The translations under genes and the position numbers were made by a program. DNA of 64,000 nt from Aurantibacillus circumpalustris (GTDB lineage Bacteria > Bacteroidota > Bacteroidia > B-17B0 > Aurantibacillaceae), in NCBI RefSeq assembly GCF_029625215.1, contig NZ_CP121197.1, positions 2,232,001 to 2,296,000 of the forward strand, given 5' to 3'. The notes under the pieces are model-generated. The model was not told the origin of the DNA. It made no database searches and saw only the letters and a program-made list of their open reading frames with translations. Shown piece by piece: positions 29,536-38,089 of this stretch; position 1 is the stretch's first letter; every line of letters starts with the position of its first letter.

Positions 29536-30006
29536 TTAACTGTTTTCTTTTAGTTTATCGCTCTCAAACGAACGTAAAGATTTAAACCAATTAATTAAAA
29601 GTTCTCTTTGCTCTTGCGTTAGTTTTGCTGAGTTATGCAGAATGGTGTAAGACGTCATTGGCATTTCGCCTTCTTCCACCATTTCGACACATTCCTTTAA
29701 TTTGTGATCTATTTTTTTAGAGGAATAGTTTCCCCATTCAGAAAAATTAAGATGCTGTGAGCCCTCGTTGATATGATGTTTTATCCACCAAGATACAGGA
29801 GCTATATTTGTGTACCAGGGATAGGTAATGTTATTGCTATGACAATCGAAACAGGAGTTTTGGAGAATAGAACTTATTTCTTGACCTGGATTTGTTAAGG
29901 CGAGAATATTTATTTCATAAGGTGATGGTTTATTTGTTTTGTCAATTCTAATAAACTGAATGATTAGAATGAGAGCGGCGATTGAAAGTAGAATTTTCTT
30001 TTTCAT
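29536..30006 (-). CDS. Haem-binding domain protein with CxxCH motif
   Basis: A 156-residue protein with one N-terminal TM/signal anchor (KKKILLSIAALILIIQF) and a single c-type haem site NSCFDCHSN at about residue 52. Aromatic and His residues typical of the Haem_bd family follow (YPWYTNIAPVSWWIKHHINEG) and the end is LTQEQRELLINWFKSLR. It probably is a membrane-tethered periplasmic cytochrome-like protein. It lies 9 bases after the ABC ATPase and is the last gene of a four-gene minus-strand operon. Function is unknown. Confidence 0.88.
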   Translation of the reverse strand: MKKKILLSIAALILIIQFIRIDKTNKPSPYEINILALTNPGQEISSILQNSCFDCHSNNITYPWYTNIAPVSWWIKHHINEGSQHLNFSEWGNYSSKKIDHKLKECVEMVEEGEMPMTSYTILHNSAKLTQEQRELLINWFKSLRSFESDKLKENS

Positions 30007-30015
30007 TACATCTGA

Positions 30016-31005
30016 TTAATAAATGAAAGAGTCATTTATTTCGAAGCAAAAACTTTTGTCTACTTCGAGTTTTTTATGTGAATGAACCATAAGAGAATTC
30101 CCTGATTTCGTTTCCCCTAATACTTCAAAGCACTTACCATTATAAGTACAGTTTATAATAGTTAGTTCAAGATCGTAATTTGTTTTTGAAGCTGTAAGTT
30201 TGATTTTATCAGGTCTTAAAAAAAGTTTCGACTTAAATTTCAGTTTCGACTTTTTACTGAGGTCGTTTTTCCGAAGGAGATTAAAATCGCCGAGCAGTCC
30301 TGCAAGCCTTGTGTTTTTTGGCTTATAGTATACTTGCCATTTTTCTCCTTGCTCAACCATTCTTCCATTATCTAATACAAGAAGAGTATCTGCATATTTT
30401 AAAGCTTCTTCGGCAAGATGAGTAATCAATATAACCGAAGTTTTATTTTTTTTAACCTCTTTAATGACGAATGAAAATAATTTCTCTGTTAAAAGCTTGT
30501 CAAGATTGCTGAAAGGTTCATCGAGCAATAATACTTTTGGAATGATTGCAAGCGCTCTGGCAATGGCTACCCGCTGCTTTTGCCCACTTGACAAATGTTT
30601 TGCCCGTGTGTTTTTTAAATTTACAAGTTCCAGGAGTCTTAAAAGGCTTGTAGCTCTTTTTTGTTTGGCTTCATTGGTATATCCAATAAGTTTATCAAAA
30701 ATATTTTCTTCAACAGTATGATTTTCGAGAACGTAAAATTCTTGGCTTACCAATTTCATTTCTTCAAATCCTGGAATTAGATTATAAGAGGGACCAAGAA
30801 TTTTTTGGTTATCCAACATGACTTCGCCGCTTTGAAGATCTTCTAGACCATAAATGCATTTAAGCAATGTAGTTTTGCCACCACCACTTTTACCGACAAG
30901 GCCTAAAATTTCACCTTCGTTTAACTGAAGTGAAATATTTCGTATTCCTTTAAAATAGGTTTGATTTGGGTAATTAAATGCTATGTTATTTACCCTTAAG
31001 ATAAT
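30016..31005 (-). CDS. ABC transporter ATP-binding protein with non-ATG start
   Basis: A roughly 329-residue ATPase. The first usual start in frame is TTG 30867, but it lies after the Walker A motif GLVGKSGGGKTT, which is encoded at about 30870-30905. The open frame extends to ATT 31005 (or ATC 31002), giving ILRVNNIAFNYPNQTYFKGI, a normal ABC N terminus; an in-frame stop lies just upstream and no ATG/GTG/TTG intervenes. Signature LSSGQKQRVAIARAL, Walker B VLLLDEPFSNLD and the switch His in ILITHLAEE are present. The C terminus looks like a TOBE domain, as in FbpC/PotA. No permease is adjacent. Confidence 0.85.
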   Translation of the reverse strand: MILRVNNIAFNYPNQTYFKGIRNISLQLNEGEILGLVGKSGGGKTTLLKCIYGLEDLQSGEVMLDNQKILGPSYNLIPGFEEMKLVSQEFYVLENHTVEENIFDKLIGYTNEAKQKRATSLLRLLELVNLKNTRAKHLSSGQKQRVAIARALAIIPKVLLLDEPFSNLDKLLTEKLFSFVIKEVKKNKTSVILITHLAEEALKYADTLLVLDNGRMVEQGEKWQVYYKPKNTRLAGLLGDFNLLRKNDLSKKSKLKFKSKLFLRPDKIKLTASKTNYDLELTIINCTYNGKCFEVLGETKSGNSLMVHSHKKLEVDKSFCFEINDSFIY

Positions 31006-31850
31006 TAGCGTGCTAAAGTGATAGTGCCTTTTAGATTATATTTTACACCGTCGAAGCCATAGGCGTCAACACAGATAAAATAAACACCTTCAGAACATTC
31101 TTCACCGGCCGTGGTGTAACCATCCCAGCCTTGTTTTGGTTTGTCCCAAGTAGCAACAATAACACCAAAGCGATTGTAAACCCATGCTTTGAGACCTAAA
31201 ATCCCTTTAGTAATGGGAATAAAAACATCGTTTATGCCATCTCTGTTAGGAGTGAATATGGTTGGAAGAATAAGGCTTGAGGTTTCTGAAATCGTAAAGT
31301 CATAAGATTCAGAATCGTCGCATCCTTCCTCTCCGTATGAATATAGCAAAACTGAATAATTTCCATTGGCATTGTATTCTTTTACTAAACTCAATGAGCT
31401 ATCTATTCCAACAGCATCACTAAATTTCCAATAATTTTTTAGACTGTATTGCGAATAATTAGTAAGCGTGAGATTTGCAGGAAAACCTTCTGAACTAAGA
31501 CTGGCGTTAAAGGAGGCAATTGCTGATCTTTTTGGGCTAACTATCGTAAATACGGTATTTGAGTTACCTGATATATCAGAAACGTTAAGAAAAACGGTAT
31601 AGTTAACGGTTCCGGAAAAAGTTAGAGAGATAGAGGAACTATTGAGGTCTGTATAAGAAGTTAAGCCTTTTGAAGGAATTACTGCCCATAAATAAGAAAG
31701 CGTTGAATCTGATGATACAGCGGAGTAGGTAATTGCTTTGCCGGTACAAAACATGGTATCTTTGGTAACGATACTAACGGCTGGCACAGTTTGGGCGTGA
31801 GCACAAATTGCAACAAGGTTTATGAGGATCAGCGTAAAAAATATTCGCAT
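31005..31850 (-). CDS. T9SS type B sorting-domain (gliding motility-associated CTD) protein
   Basis: A 281-residue secreted protein starting at ATG 31850 (MRIFFTLILINLVAICAHAQ), a clean signal peptide; a TTG at 31856 would add only two residues. PKD-like segments occupy the middle. The C-terminal domain matches type B sorting signals: PTIFTPNRDGINDVF, AWVYNRFGVIVATWDK, GWDGYTTAGE and CSEGVYFICVDAYG. It is likely exported by the T9SS and attached to the surface (SprA/PorV route). It lies 11 bases after the acyl-CoA reductase gene, and its stop codon overlaps the putative start of the ABC ATPase. Confidence 0.9.
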   Translation of the reverse strand: MRIFFTLILINLVAICAHAQTVPAVSIVTKDTMFCTGKAITYSAVSSDSTLSYLWAVIPSKGLTSYTDLNSSSISLTFSGTVNYTVFLNVSDISGNSNTVFTIVSPKRSAIASFNASLSSEGFPANLTLTNYSQYSLKNYWKFSDAVGIDSSLSLVKEYNANGNYSVLLYSYGEEGCDDSESYDFTISETSSLILPTIFTPNRDGINDVFIPITKGILGLKAWVYNRFGVIVATWDKPKQGWDGYTTAGEECSEGVYFICVDAYGFDGVKYNLKGTITLAR

Positions 31851-31861
31851 ATACAAAACGT

Positions 31862-32887
31862 TTATAAATTTACTAAAAATTCCAGTGTATTCACGTTATC
31901 TGCAAAATCTGTAATAACAGGGCGCTGTGAATAACCGAAAGGAACATAGTTTTCGCCTACCACACACTGCAGGTTATTTGTATTGGCCTGAAGGTAATTC
32001 TGAATAGCATCGTTACCGTTATAGTACTGATAATAAAGTACTCCAACCGGGGAATGAAGGTCATTACTCTCTTTAATCATAACGAAATTATTGTCTAAAA
32101 ACGCCATGGATTCAAGCAAATAGATAGCACGGTGGTAATCGTAATTATTCCCGTATTTTTTATTATTTACAACAAAACCATAGTCTATGAGAGATTCGAA
32201 GAGTGTATCGAATTTGTAACCTTGCGGAACCAAGAGTTTACTCACATTGCGGCAGCCAAGACCGAAATATTGAAAAATATCTATTCCTAAATTATTTAGA
32301 TCTTCCGTTTTCTCATTGCCAGTGAGGATAGCAACAGAGCTTCTACTTTTGCGAATAATGTTTGGGTATTTCGCAAAATAGTAGTGCAAATGACTTGCAG
32401 TATTGTCGCTTCCAGTTGCAATGACGGCATCAAAATTAGTTAATTTACCTTCCGCAAAAAGAATTTGTTTCTCAAATTCTGGTTCATAATGAACCAATAG
32501 TTTTAAAAAGAAGGGCAAAAGAACATGGTCATCGCTAGAGGGCTTAATTAATGCATTGTTTCCACTTAAAAGCACACACAATACATCGTGAAAACAAACC
32601 AAGGGAATATTGCCAGCACAAATAATGGCTACTGTTTTAGCCTTGTTTTCCTTAATAGGAGCGCTAAACCCAATCAGATCTTTTTCTGTTAAGAATAGAC
32701 CAATATTTGTGATAGCGTCATTAACAAATTTTGGAATAAACCAGTTATTGTATACATGCGCCACTTCAATAACTTTATCGAGCCCTTGATGCAGCTGTTC
32801 TTCATGAGAAATTCTGTTACTTGAAAAATGACGGTTTATAAACAAACCCACCTCAACAAATCCCTTAATTCTTTGTTTTAAAGTCAT
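31862..32887 (-). CDS. Acyl-CoA reductase (LuxC-like)
   Basis: A 341-residue protein of the LuxC/acyl-CoA reductase family, which reduces acyl-CoA or acyl-protein to aldehyde using NAD(P)H. Visible family features are VAIICAGNIPLVCFHDVL, LSGNNALIKPSSDD, DAVIATGSDNTA, the RKSRSSVAILTG strand and the active-site Cys in FGLGCRNVSKLLVP (about residue 227). It is shorter than Vibrio LuxC and matches the common Bacteroidota form that lies divergent from a ferredoxin gene. It is the first gene of a four-gene minus-strand operon. Confidence 0.9.
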   Translation of the reverse strand: MTLKQRIKGFVEVGLFINRHFSSNRISHEEQLHQGLDKVIEVAHVYNNWFIPKFVNDAITNIGLFLTEKDLIGFSAPIKENKAKTVAIICAGNIPLVCFHDVLCVLLSGNNALIKPSSDDHVLLPFFLKLLVHYEPEFEKQILFAEGKLTNFDAVIATGSDNTASHLHYYFAKYPNIIRKSRSSVAILTGNEKTEDLNNLGIDIFQYFGLGCRNVSKLLVPQGYKFDTLFESLIDYGFVVNNKKYGNNYDYHRAIYLLESMAFLDNNFVMIKESNDLHSPVGVLYYQYYNGNDAIQNYLQANTNNLQCVVGENYVPFGYSQRPVITDFADNVNTLEFLVNL

Positions 32888-32899
32888 AAAATTTGATCG

Positions 32900-32907
32900 T
32901 ATATTTG
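32900..32907 (+). promoter_or_regulatory. Candidate -7 box for the ferredoxin gene
   Basis: TATATTTG, matching TAnnTTTG, lies 68 bases before the ferredoxin ATG in the divergent region. A TTTG at 32872-32875 is 24 bases upstream, somewhat too far for a good -33 element. Confidence 0.45.
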
Positions 32908-32975
32908 CAGACTACGAAAACAAGGAAGACGGCGTATAACCGCTTCATTATTTTAACGCAAAACTAAGTAAAAAA

Positions 32976-33326
32976 ATGGCAATTATAATAACTGACGAGT
33001 GTATTAATTGTGGTGCTTGCGAACCTGAGTGTCCAAATAATGCAATATATGAAGGCGGTGCCGAATGGCGATACGCTGATGGCACTGGAGTAAAAGGAAA
33101 TTACACTGGTAAAAATAGTGGCGTTGAGGTAAGTGTTGAAGATCCACAAACGCCTAAAAGTATGGACGTTTATTTTATTGTAAGCGATAAGTGTACAGAG
33201 TGTGTTGGGTTTCACGATGAACCACAGTGCGCAGCCGTTTGTCCGGTTGATTGTTGTATAAAAGATGTTGATGTTGTTGAGACGAATGAGCAACTTTTAG
33301 AGAAAAAAGCATCATTGCATATTTAA
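32976..33326 (+). CDS. 2[4Fe-4S] ferredoxin
   Basis: A 116-residue ferredoxin with two cluster motifs: [17 protein letters not shown] near the N terminus and [21 protein letters not shown] near the C terminus. The extended spacing between the second and third Cys of cluster II (eight residues) and the long C-terminal extension place it with the Allochromatium-type ferredoxins. It is a small cytoplasmic electron carrier. The divergent arrangement with acyl-CoA reductase is common in Bacteroidota. Confidence 0.95.
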   Translation: MAIIITDECINCGACEPECPNNAIYEGGAEWRYADGTGVKGNYTGKNSGVEVSVEDPQTPKSMDVYFIVSDKCTECVGFHDEPQCAAVCPVDCCIKDVDVVETNEQLLEKKASLHI

Positions 33327-33328
33327 GG

Positions 33329-33352
33329 AAGGCCTCGAAAGAGGCCTTTTTA
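33329..33352. terminator. Rho-independent terminator after ferredoxin
   Basis: AAGGCCTC, a GAAA tetraloop and GAGGCCTT, followed by TTTT. It begins 3 bases past the ferredoxin stop and could work in either direction. Confidence 0.9.
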
Positions 33353-33416
33353 GTTTAATAGAAAAAATTGCTCAAAGCTCTTCTTCTGGTTAGCTTAGTT
33401 TGTTGGGCCATGAATC

Positions 33417-33436
33417 GCACGAATTAGCACGAATTT
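33417..33436. repeat. Short tandem direct repeat GCACGAATT
   Basis: GCACGAATTA is followed directly by GCACGAATTT, in the 177-base gene-free stretch between the ferredoxin and the cysteine-peptidase-fold gene. This phrase resembles degenerate interspersed repeats found in other Bacteroidota genomes. Nothing else is seen in this gap. Confidence 0.5.
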
Positions 33437-33503
33437 TTTTGTTAGTGAAAGTTAGTTAATTAGCGGCAAGATGCCTCGAATCTCGGCCTAAAGAACATTC
33501 ATT

Positions 33504-34016
33504 TCAATTTACCGGTCGGTATATTTTGAAGGTTCCTTTGAGGATGTTTTTAAGTTCAAGTGGAGCGGTTCCAACCTTTTTACCTAAGTCGGTAGTGTTT
33601 TGTTCGGCTAACACAAAACTTTCTTTATTATGTACTTTGAAAATAATAGCCGTGTGGTGTTCTAATTCCTCTCTGTAAAAGGAATTCTTTTTTTGATATT
33701 GAATTTCAACTCCTTCAAATTGAATGAGGTCACCAGGAAAAACACAGTCTTTTTTAAGATCAATTTCTTTACCAAAACCATAATTTTTATCCCAATTAGC
33801 TCCAATTGCGTTTAACCCATGCGCTGCTAGGTCCCAGCATTCACCGCGACCTACTTTCTTGTTTAGATTCGTTTTTACGAAATCTATCAATTTTTGATTT
33901 AAGACTGGAATTTGATCACAGGTTTTTACAGCAGAACAAATGAGTTTATTTGAGATATTAAAAGATGAAAACAAAAAGGGCAAGATGCCAAACGAAAAAA
34001 TAAACCAGCGTTTCAT
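33504..34016 (-). CDS. Exported cysteine-peptidase-fold protein (BBC1/AIM3-like or CHAP-like)
   Basis: A 170-residue protein with a hydrophobic N terminus (FSFGILPFLFSSFNISN) and a single papain-like domain. The catalytic Cys would be in GRGECWDLAAHGLNAIG (about residue 60) and the His in LEHHTAIIFKV (about residue 118), followed by VLAEQNTTD in place of the Asn/Asp strand. This spacing fits the CHAP/NlpC superfamily and the BBC1/AIM3 cysteine-proteinase-fold group. It may cleave a cell-wall peptide, but no SH3-type targeting domain is present. It is 12 bases downstream of the E1 gene on the same strand. Confidence 0.75.
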   Translation of the reverse strand: MKRWFIFSFGILPFLFSSFNISNKLICSAVKTCDQIPVLNQKLIDFVKTNLNKKVGRGECWDLAAHGLNAIGANWDKNYGFGKEIDLKKDCVFPGDLIQFEGVEIQYQKKNSFYREELEHHTAIIFKVHNKESFVLAEQNTTDLGKKVGTAPLELKNILKGTFKIYRPVN

Positions 34017-34028
34017 AGCCTTTTTGTT

Positions 34029-36125
34029 TTAGTAATTCATAAGCGCTGTAATTGCAATTTCTACTTTATCTGCATTTGGTAACATGGTTTTTTCTAAGGT
34101 GGAGTTTAAAGGAATAGCAGGCATATTTTCGGAACCAATTACTTTAACAGGGGCATCTAAAGATTCAAAACAATTTTCGCTAATGCGAGCAGCAATACTT
34201 TGCGCAAATCCATTAAACACGGGTTCTTCGGTGAGTACCATTACTTTACCATGCTTGCGGGCACTTTCAAAAATGGCAGTTTCGTCTATTGGTGATATGG
34301 TTCTTAGATCCAAAATTTCTACACGGCCTTCAAACTTTTTAGCGGCGGCTTTTGCCCAATACACGCCCATTCCGTAAGTAATAATTGTGATGGATTTTCC
34401 AGAATTAATAGCTTTGTCACTTGCTTCAATTACCAAACGCGCTTTACCAAAGGGAATAATATAATCTTCATCAGGCTCAATCGTTTTTGCGTCTTCCGTA
34501 CCTTTAATTTTACTCCAGTATAATCCTTTGTGCTCAAGAATCACCACAGGATTTGGGTCGTAATAAGCAGATTTAATAAGCCCTTTAAGATCGGCTCCAG
34601 TGCTAGGATACGCTATTTTAATTCCTTTAATATTTGCTAAAACACTTTCAACGCTGCTTGAATGATAGGGACCACCACTTCCATAAGCACCAATAGGCAC
34701 ACGTAAAATCATACTTACCGGCCATTTACCGTTTGAAAGATAACAAGAGCGACTTACTTCGGTAAATAATTGATTTAAACCCGGCCAAATATAATCGGCA
34801 AATTGAACTTCCACAATGGGTTTTAATCCTGCGGCACTCATACCAACAGTAGAACCAACTATAAAAGCTTCCTGAATAGGAGTGTTAAACACCCGGTGAT
34901 CTCCAAATTGTTGCGCCAGTGTGGCCGCCTCTCTGAACACGCCGCCAAGTCTGGCTCCAACGTCTTGTCCGTACAACAAACATTCAGGATGTTTGGTCAT
35001 TAATTCTCTTATCGCAAAAAGAGCGGAATCTACCATAACGGTTGCTTGTTTGCCGCTAGGAGCTCTGTTTCCTTTTTCTTCAGTTATTGGAGTAGGAGCA
35101 AATTCGTGATCAAATAAATCTTCTGGCCTTGGATCTTCCTCTAAAAGAGCTTTTTGATAATCGTCTTCTACGAGTTTTTTAGCTGTTTCCTCAATTTCTT
35201 TTATTTCAATAGCTGTTGTTCCCCCAATAATTAGTTGATTGCGAAGACGAGGAAGTGGATCTTTTTTTGCTGCTTCTTCCAAATCATCACGGTACCATTC
35301 TTTTCTTACCCCGCTTGTATGGTGATTTAATAAAGGTACTTTGGCGTGAATGAGCATTGGCCGTCTTTCTTTGCGAATAATATCCAGACAATCTTTAACT
35401 GTGTTATAACTGAGAATAAAATCTGTTCCATCAATGGTTTTTGTTTCAAGTCCGTTAAAGCCTTTTGCAAACTCCGTCATATCTTGAGAGCGAATTTCAC
35501 GGGCGTGGGCGCTGATGTCCCACTCGTTGTCTTGGATAAAAAATAAAATGGGTAGTTGCTTTAATGAGGCCATTTGTAAAGCTTCTGACACTTCACCTTC
35601 TGTGCAGCTGGCATCTCCCAAAGAACAGACAGCAATAGGATTGAGACCCGAATAATCTTTAGCCATGCCGTTTTTTTCGATGTACTGTAAGCCCATCGCA
35701 ATACCGGTTGTTGGAATGGCTTGCATGCCAGTAGCGCTTGATTGGTGAGGGATTTTAGGCATATCATCCCTATTTAAACTTGGATGTGAGTAATACGTTC
35801 TGCCACCAGAAAATGGGTCGTTGCGTTTAGCAAGCAGTTGAAGCATTAGCTCAAAAGGCTGCATACCAATTGACAAAAGAATACTGTCATCGCGGTAGTA
35901 GGCACTTAAAAAATCTTGTGGTAATAATTGTAATCCCAAAGCAATTTGAACAGCCTCGTGGCCCCGACTCGTGGCATGCACATATTTTGCCGTGATTTCT
36001 TTATTGGTTTCAAACAAATCTGTCATGCTTTTGGCAGTGAACATAAGTTCGTAAGCTTTTTTTAATATTTCGAGTGGTATCTTCGTCTTCACTTGAGCGG
36101 CTTTTAGAGAAATATCTTCCATCAT
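34029..36125 (-). CDS. Branched-chain 2-oxoacid dehydrogenase E1, alpha and beta subunits fused
   Basis: A 698-residue fusion. The N-terminal half is E1-alpha, with the HQSSATGMQAIPTTGIA region and the thiamine-diphosphate motif GDASCTEGE to QDNEWDIS (about residues 170-205). The C-terminal half is E1-beta (YGQDVGARLGGVFREAATL, RVFNTPIQEAFIVG, PIVEVQFADYIWPGLNQ, RVPIGAYGSGGPYHSSS). The enzyme decarboxylates 2-oxoacids and acylates the E2 lipoyl domain, feeding branched fatty-acid precursors. The fused form is usual in Bacteroidota. E2 and E3 are not in the window. Start is MMED at 36125, with 36122 equally possible. Confidence 0.93.
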   Translation of the reverse strand: MMEDISLKAAQVKTKIPLEILKKAYELMFTAKSMTDLFETNKEITAKYVHATSRGHEAVQIALGLQLLPQDFLSAYYRDDSILLSIGMQPFELMLQLLAKRNDPFSGGRTYYSHPSLNRDDMPKIPHQSSATGMQAIPTTGIAMGLQYIEKNGMAKDYSGLNPIAVCSLGDASCTEGEVSEALQMASLKQLPILFFIQDNEWDISAHAREIRSQDMTEFAKGFNGLETKTIDGTDFILSYNTVKDCLDIIRKERRPMLIHAKVPLLNHHTSGVRKEWYRDDLEEAAKKDPLPRLRNQLIIGGTTAIEIKEIEETAKKLVEDDYQKALLEEDPRPEDLFDHEFAPTPITEEKGNRAPSGKQATVMVDSALFAIRELMTKHPECLLYGQDVGARLGGVFREAATLAQQFGDHRVFNTPIQEAFIVGSTVGMSAAGLKPIVEVQFADYIWPGLNQLFTEVSRSCYLSNGKWPVSMILRVPIGAYGSGGPYHSSSVESVLANIKGIKIAYPSTGADLKGLIKSAYYDPNPVVILEHKGLYWSKIKGTEDAKTIEPDEDYIIPFGKARLVIEASDKAINSGKSITIITYGMGVYWAKAAAKKFEGRVEILDLRTISPIDETAIFESARKHGKVMVLTEEPVFNGFAQSIAARISENCFESLDAPVKVIGSENMPAIPLNSTLEKTMLPNADKVEIAITALMNY

Positions 36126-36321
36126 CTGATCGTTATAAGTTTTAAAAATAGCAATTATTGAAGCAAAATGGGACAGAAATTATCCCGTTTTAATAGAATT
36201 TATGAAAGAAATAGACTGCACGCCTTTATTTGCTTGAAAATTGAATTAACAAGCAAGTGTACACAATTGATTTTGAATCCTTTAAAACAATGATGGATGA
36301 GACTTATCTTTATGTCTGAAA

Positions 36322-36909
36322 ATGATTAAATCTGGTACTTATAGTCGTTTACTCCTTTTATTGTTTCTAATTGGAGCTTATAATTGCAAGCATAAAGAAA
36401 AACAAGCTGTTGCGTTGCAGAAATCCTCTACTAAAAAGCAAACGCATAAATTAAAGCCTCAGTCTCACAAACCTAGTGGTACCAAGTCAAAATCGACCGA
36501 TTTAGAACAAAAACTGGGACTTAATGATGAACAAATAAGGAATAGTAAGTTATATTCTTTTATTGATGATTGGTATGGGACACCCTATAAATACGGAGGT
36601 TGTCAGAAGGGTGGGGTCGATTGCAGCTGTTTTGCCAATCTATTATACGAGAAAGTGTATGATAAAAGAATTGCTCGATCGTCGGTAGATATTTATAAAA
36701 GTTGTGATGAAATAAGTATTAAAGAGGCAAAGACAGGTGATTTTGTTTTTTTTAAGATAGGGGGAAATATGGTTTCGCATGTAGGTGTTTATATTTGGGG
36801 TAATATGTTTGTACACGCAAGTAATAGTAGAGGTGTTGTTATTAATAGTTTAGAGGAAGCTTATTATAAAAAGTATTTTTTCTGCGCTGGTAAAATGAAG
36901 AGTTTATGA
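36322..36909 (+). CDS. NlpC/P60 family lipoprotein peptidase
   Basis: A 195-residue lipoprotein. The signal ends GAYNC at about residue 22, a Lys/Ser-rich linker follows (about 25-60), and the NlpC/P60 domain holds YGTPYKYGGCQKGGVDCSCF (catalytic Cys in VDCSCF), GDFVFFKI and SHVGVYIWGN (catalytic His), with HASNSRGVV carrying the third polar residue. It probably cleaves peptidoglycan stem peptides (gamma-D-Glu-diaminopimelate) at the envelope. Its TGA stop overlaps the ATG of the next gene (ATGA), so the two are translationally coupled. Confidence 0.92.
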   Translation: MIKSGTYSRLLLLLFLIGAYNCKHKEKQAVALQKSSTKKQTHKLKPQSHKPSGTKSKSTDLEQKLGLNDEQIRNSKLYSFIDDWYGTPYKYGGCQKGGVDCSCFANLLYEKVYDKRIARSSVDIYKSCDEISIKEAKTGDFVFFKIGGNMVSHVGVYIWGNMFVHASNSRGVVINSLEEAYYKKYFFCAGKMKSL

Positions 36910-38054
36910 TAAACGGCTTGCAGATATCTATTCCTCAGCGCATGATGTTATTGAGGATAACTGTTACTATTTCCCTGGCTATCTCGGTTCTTTTAAGTAT
37001 TCATTTATGGGCAGGAAATAGAGTTGTTCCTTATACTTCTATTATTGGGGTTAATCCTATTAAGGCACCTTTTGATTTTATTTATGTTTTTATTCTTGTA
37101 TTACTTTGGGCTGCATCCCTACTGCTCAATAAACAAAGATTAATACTTTTTTTTGCTTTTGTAATCAGTATTTTACTTGTGTTATTTGATATTAATCGCT
37201 TACAGCCCTGGTTTTATATTTATAATGCTCTATTATTAATTTTTCTTTTTTATAATGGCAGGGTGGATGATTCAAATAAGTTTACAGCCTACTTTATTAT
37301 TTTGCAGATTATTATTGCTTCCGTGTATTTTTTTTGTGGACTAAGTCAATTAAATAAATTTTTTGTTAGTACTGATTTTCTGGAGATAATTTCTCCTTTA
37401 CAAAAAACGTTGAGTGGAAGACAGTTTTTGTTTTTGAAGAAAGTGGGATATGTAGTTCCATACGTGTTAATGTTTATAGGTGTTGGTTTAATTATATCAC
37501 CAATTAGATATTTGGCTATTACCTTGGGATTTCTTTTGCATTTATTTTTGCTTATTTTTTTATTTCCTTCAGAAAACAATAAAAATTATGCGCTTTGGTT
37601 TAGTAATTTATCGTTTATGGTCATGTTATTTTTGTTGTTTTCAGGAAAAACAAAACAAAGATATTTTAGCCCAACCTTTTTGTTTCAAGTACCATTATTT
37701 TATGCCATAATGGCTTTGTTTGTAGTGATGCCATTTTTTAACAACAGTGGTAAATGGCCTGATTTTTTATCAGCCAATTTTAGAAGTGGGAATACAAATT
37801 CTGCTGTAATATCCTTATCCAATAAGACTTTATTAAATTTGCCAACAAATATTACGCGATTCTGCTCTCCGAATTACGGGTTTCAGAACTTTAATTATTC
37901 TAATTGGTTTTTGCACGAATTGCATGCAGACTGCTTTCCGCAGAAAAGGGTATTTAACAGTATTTATAATTACGTGTTAGATTCTGACAAAGAGCTTGTT
38001 AAAGAAATAGAATTGCTGCACGTTCCAAAACAAAAATTATTGCTTAAACCATAA
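36906..38054 (+). CDS. Polytopic inner-membrane protein, unknown (HTTM-like)
   Basis: A 382-residue protein with roughly eight to nine hydrophobic helices. The C-terminal soluble tail (after about residue 300) has FCSPNYGFQNFNYSNWFLHE and ends in a basic PKQKLLLKP. The helix pattern and the CGLSQLNKFF segment vaguely recall HTTM/vitamin-K-carboxylase-like or DoxX membrane proteins, but I cannot assign it. It overlaps the NlpC/P60 gene by four bases, so it may work with that peptidase at the envelope. A promoter for the next gene lies just past its end. Confidence 0.7.
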   Translation: MINGLQISIPQRMMLLRITVTISLAISVLLSIHLWAGNRVVPYTSIIGVNPIKAPFDFIYVFILVLLWAASLLLNKQRLILFFAFVISILLVLFDINRLQPWFYIYNALLLIFLFYNGRVDDSNKFTAYFIILQIIIASVYFFCGLSQLNKFFVSTDFLEIISPLQKTLSGRQFLFLKKVGYVVPYVLMFIGVGLIISPIRYLAITLGFLLHLFLLIFLFPSENNKNYALWFSNLSFMVMLFLLFSGKTKQRYFSPTFLFQVPLFYAIMALFVVMPFFNNSGKWPDFLSANFRSGNTNSAVISLSNKTLLNLPTNITRFCSPNYGFQNFNYSNWFLHELHADCFPQKRVFNSIYNYVLDSDKELVKEIELLHVPKQKLLLKP

Positions 38055-38070
38055 GGTAGTTCTATATTTG
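38040..38070 (+). promoter_or_regulatory. Bacteroidota-type promoter for the Skp/OmpH gene
   Basis: TTG at 38040-38042, a 20-base spacer and TATATTTG at 38063-38070, 19 bases before the ATG at 38090. Confidence 0.6.
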
Positions 38071-38089
38071 TGAAAACTAAATTCTTATA

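Noticed and set aside
30016-30867. ABC ATPase starting at TTG 30867
   Set aside because: This start would delete the Walker A motif; the open frame upstream encodes it.
32964-33293. 109-residue ORF antisense to the ferredoxin gene
   Set aside because: It is a full antisense shadow; the ferredoxin cysteine motifs show which strand is coding.
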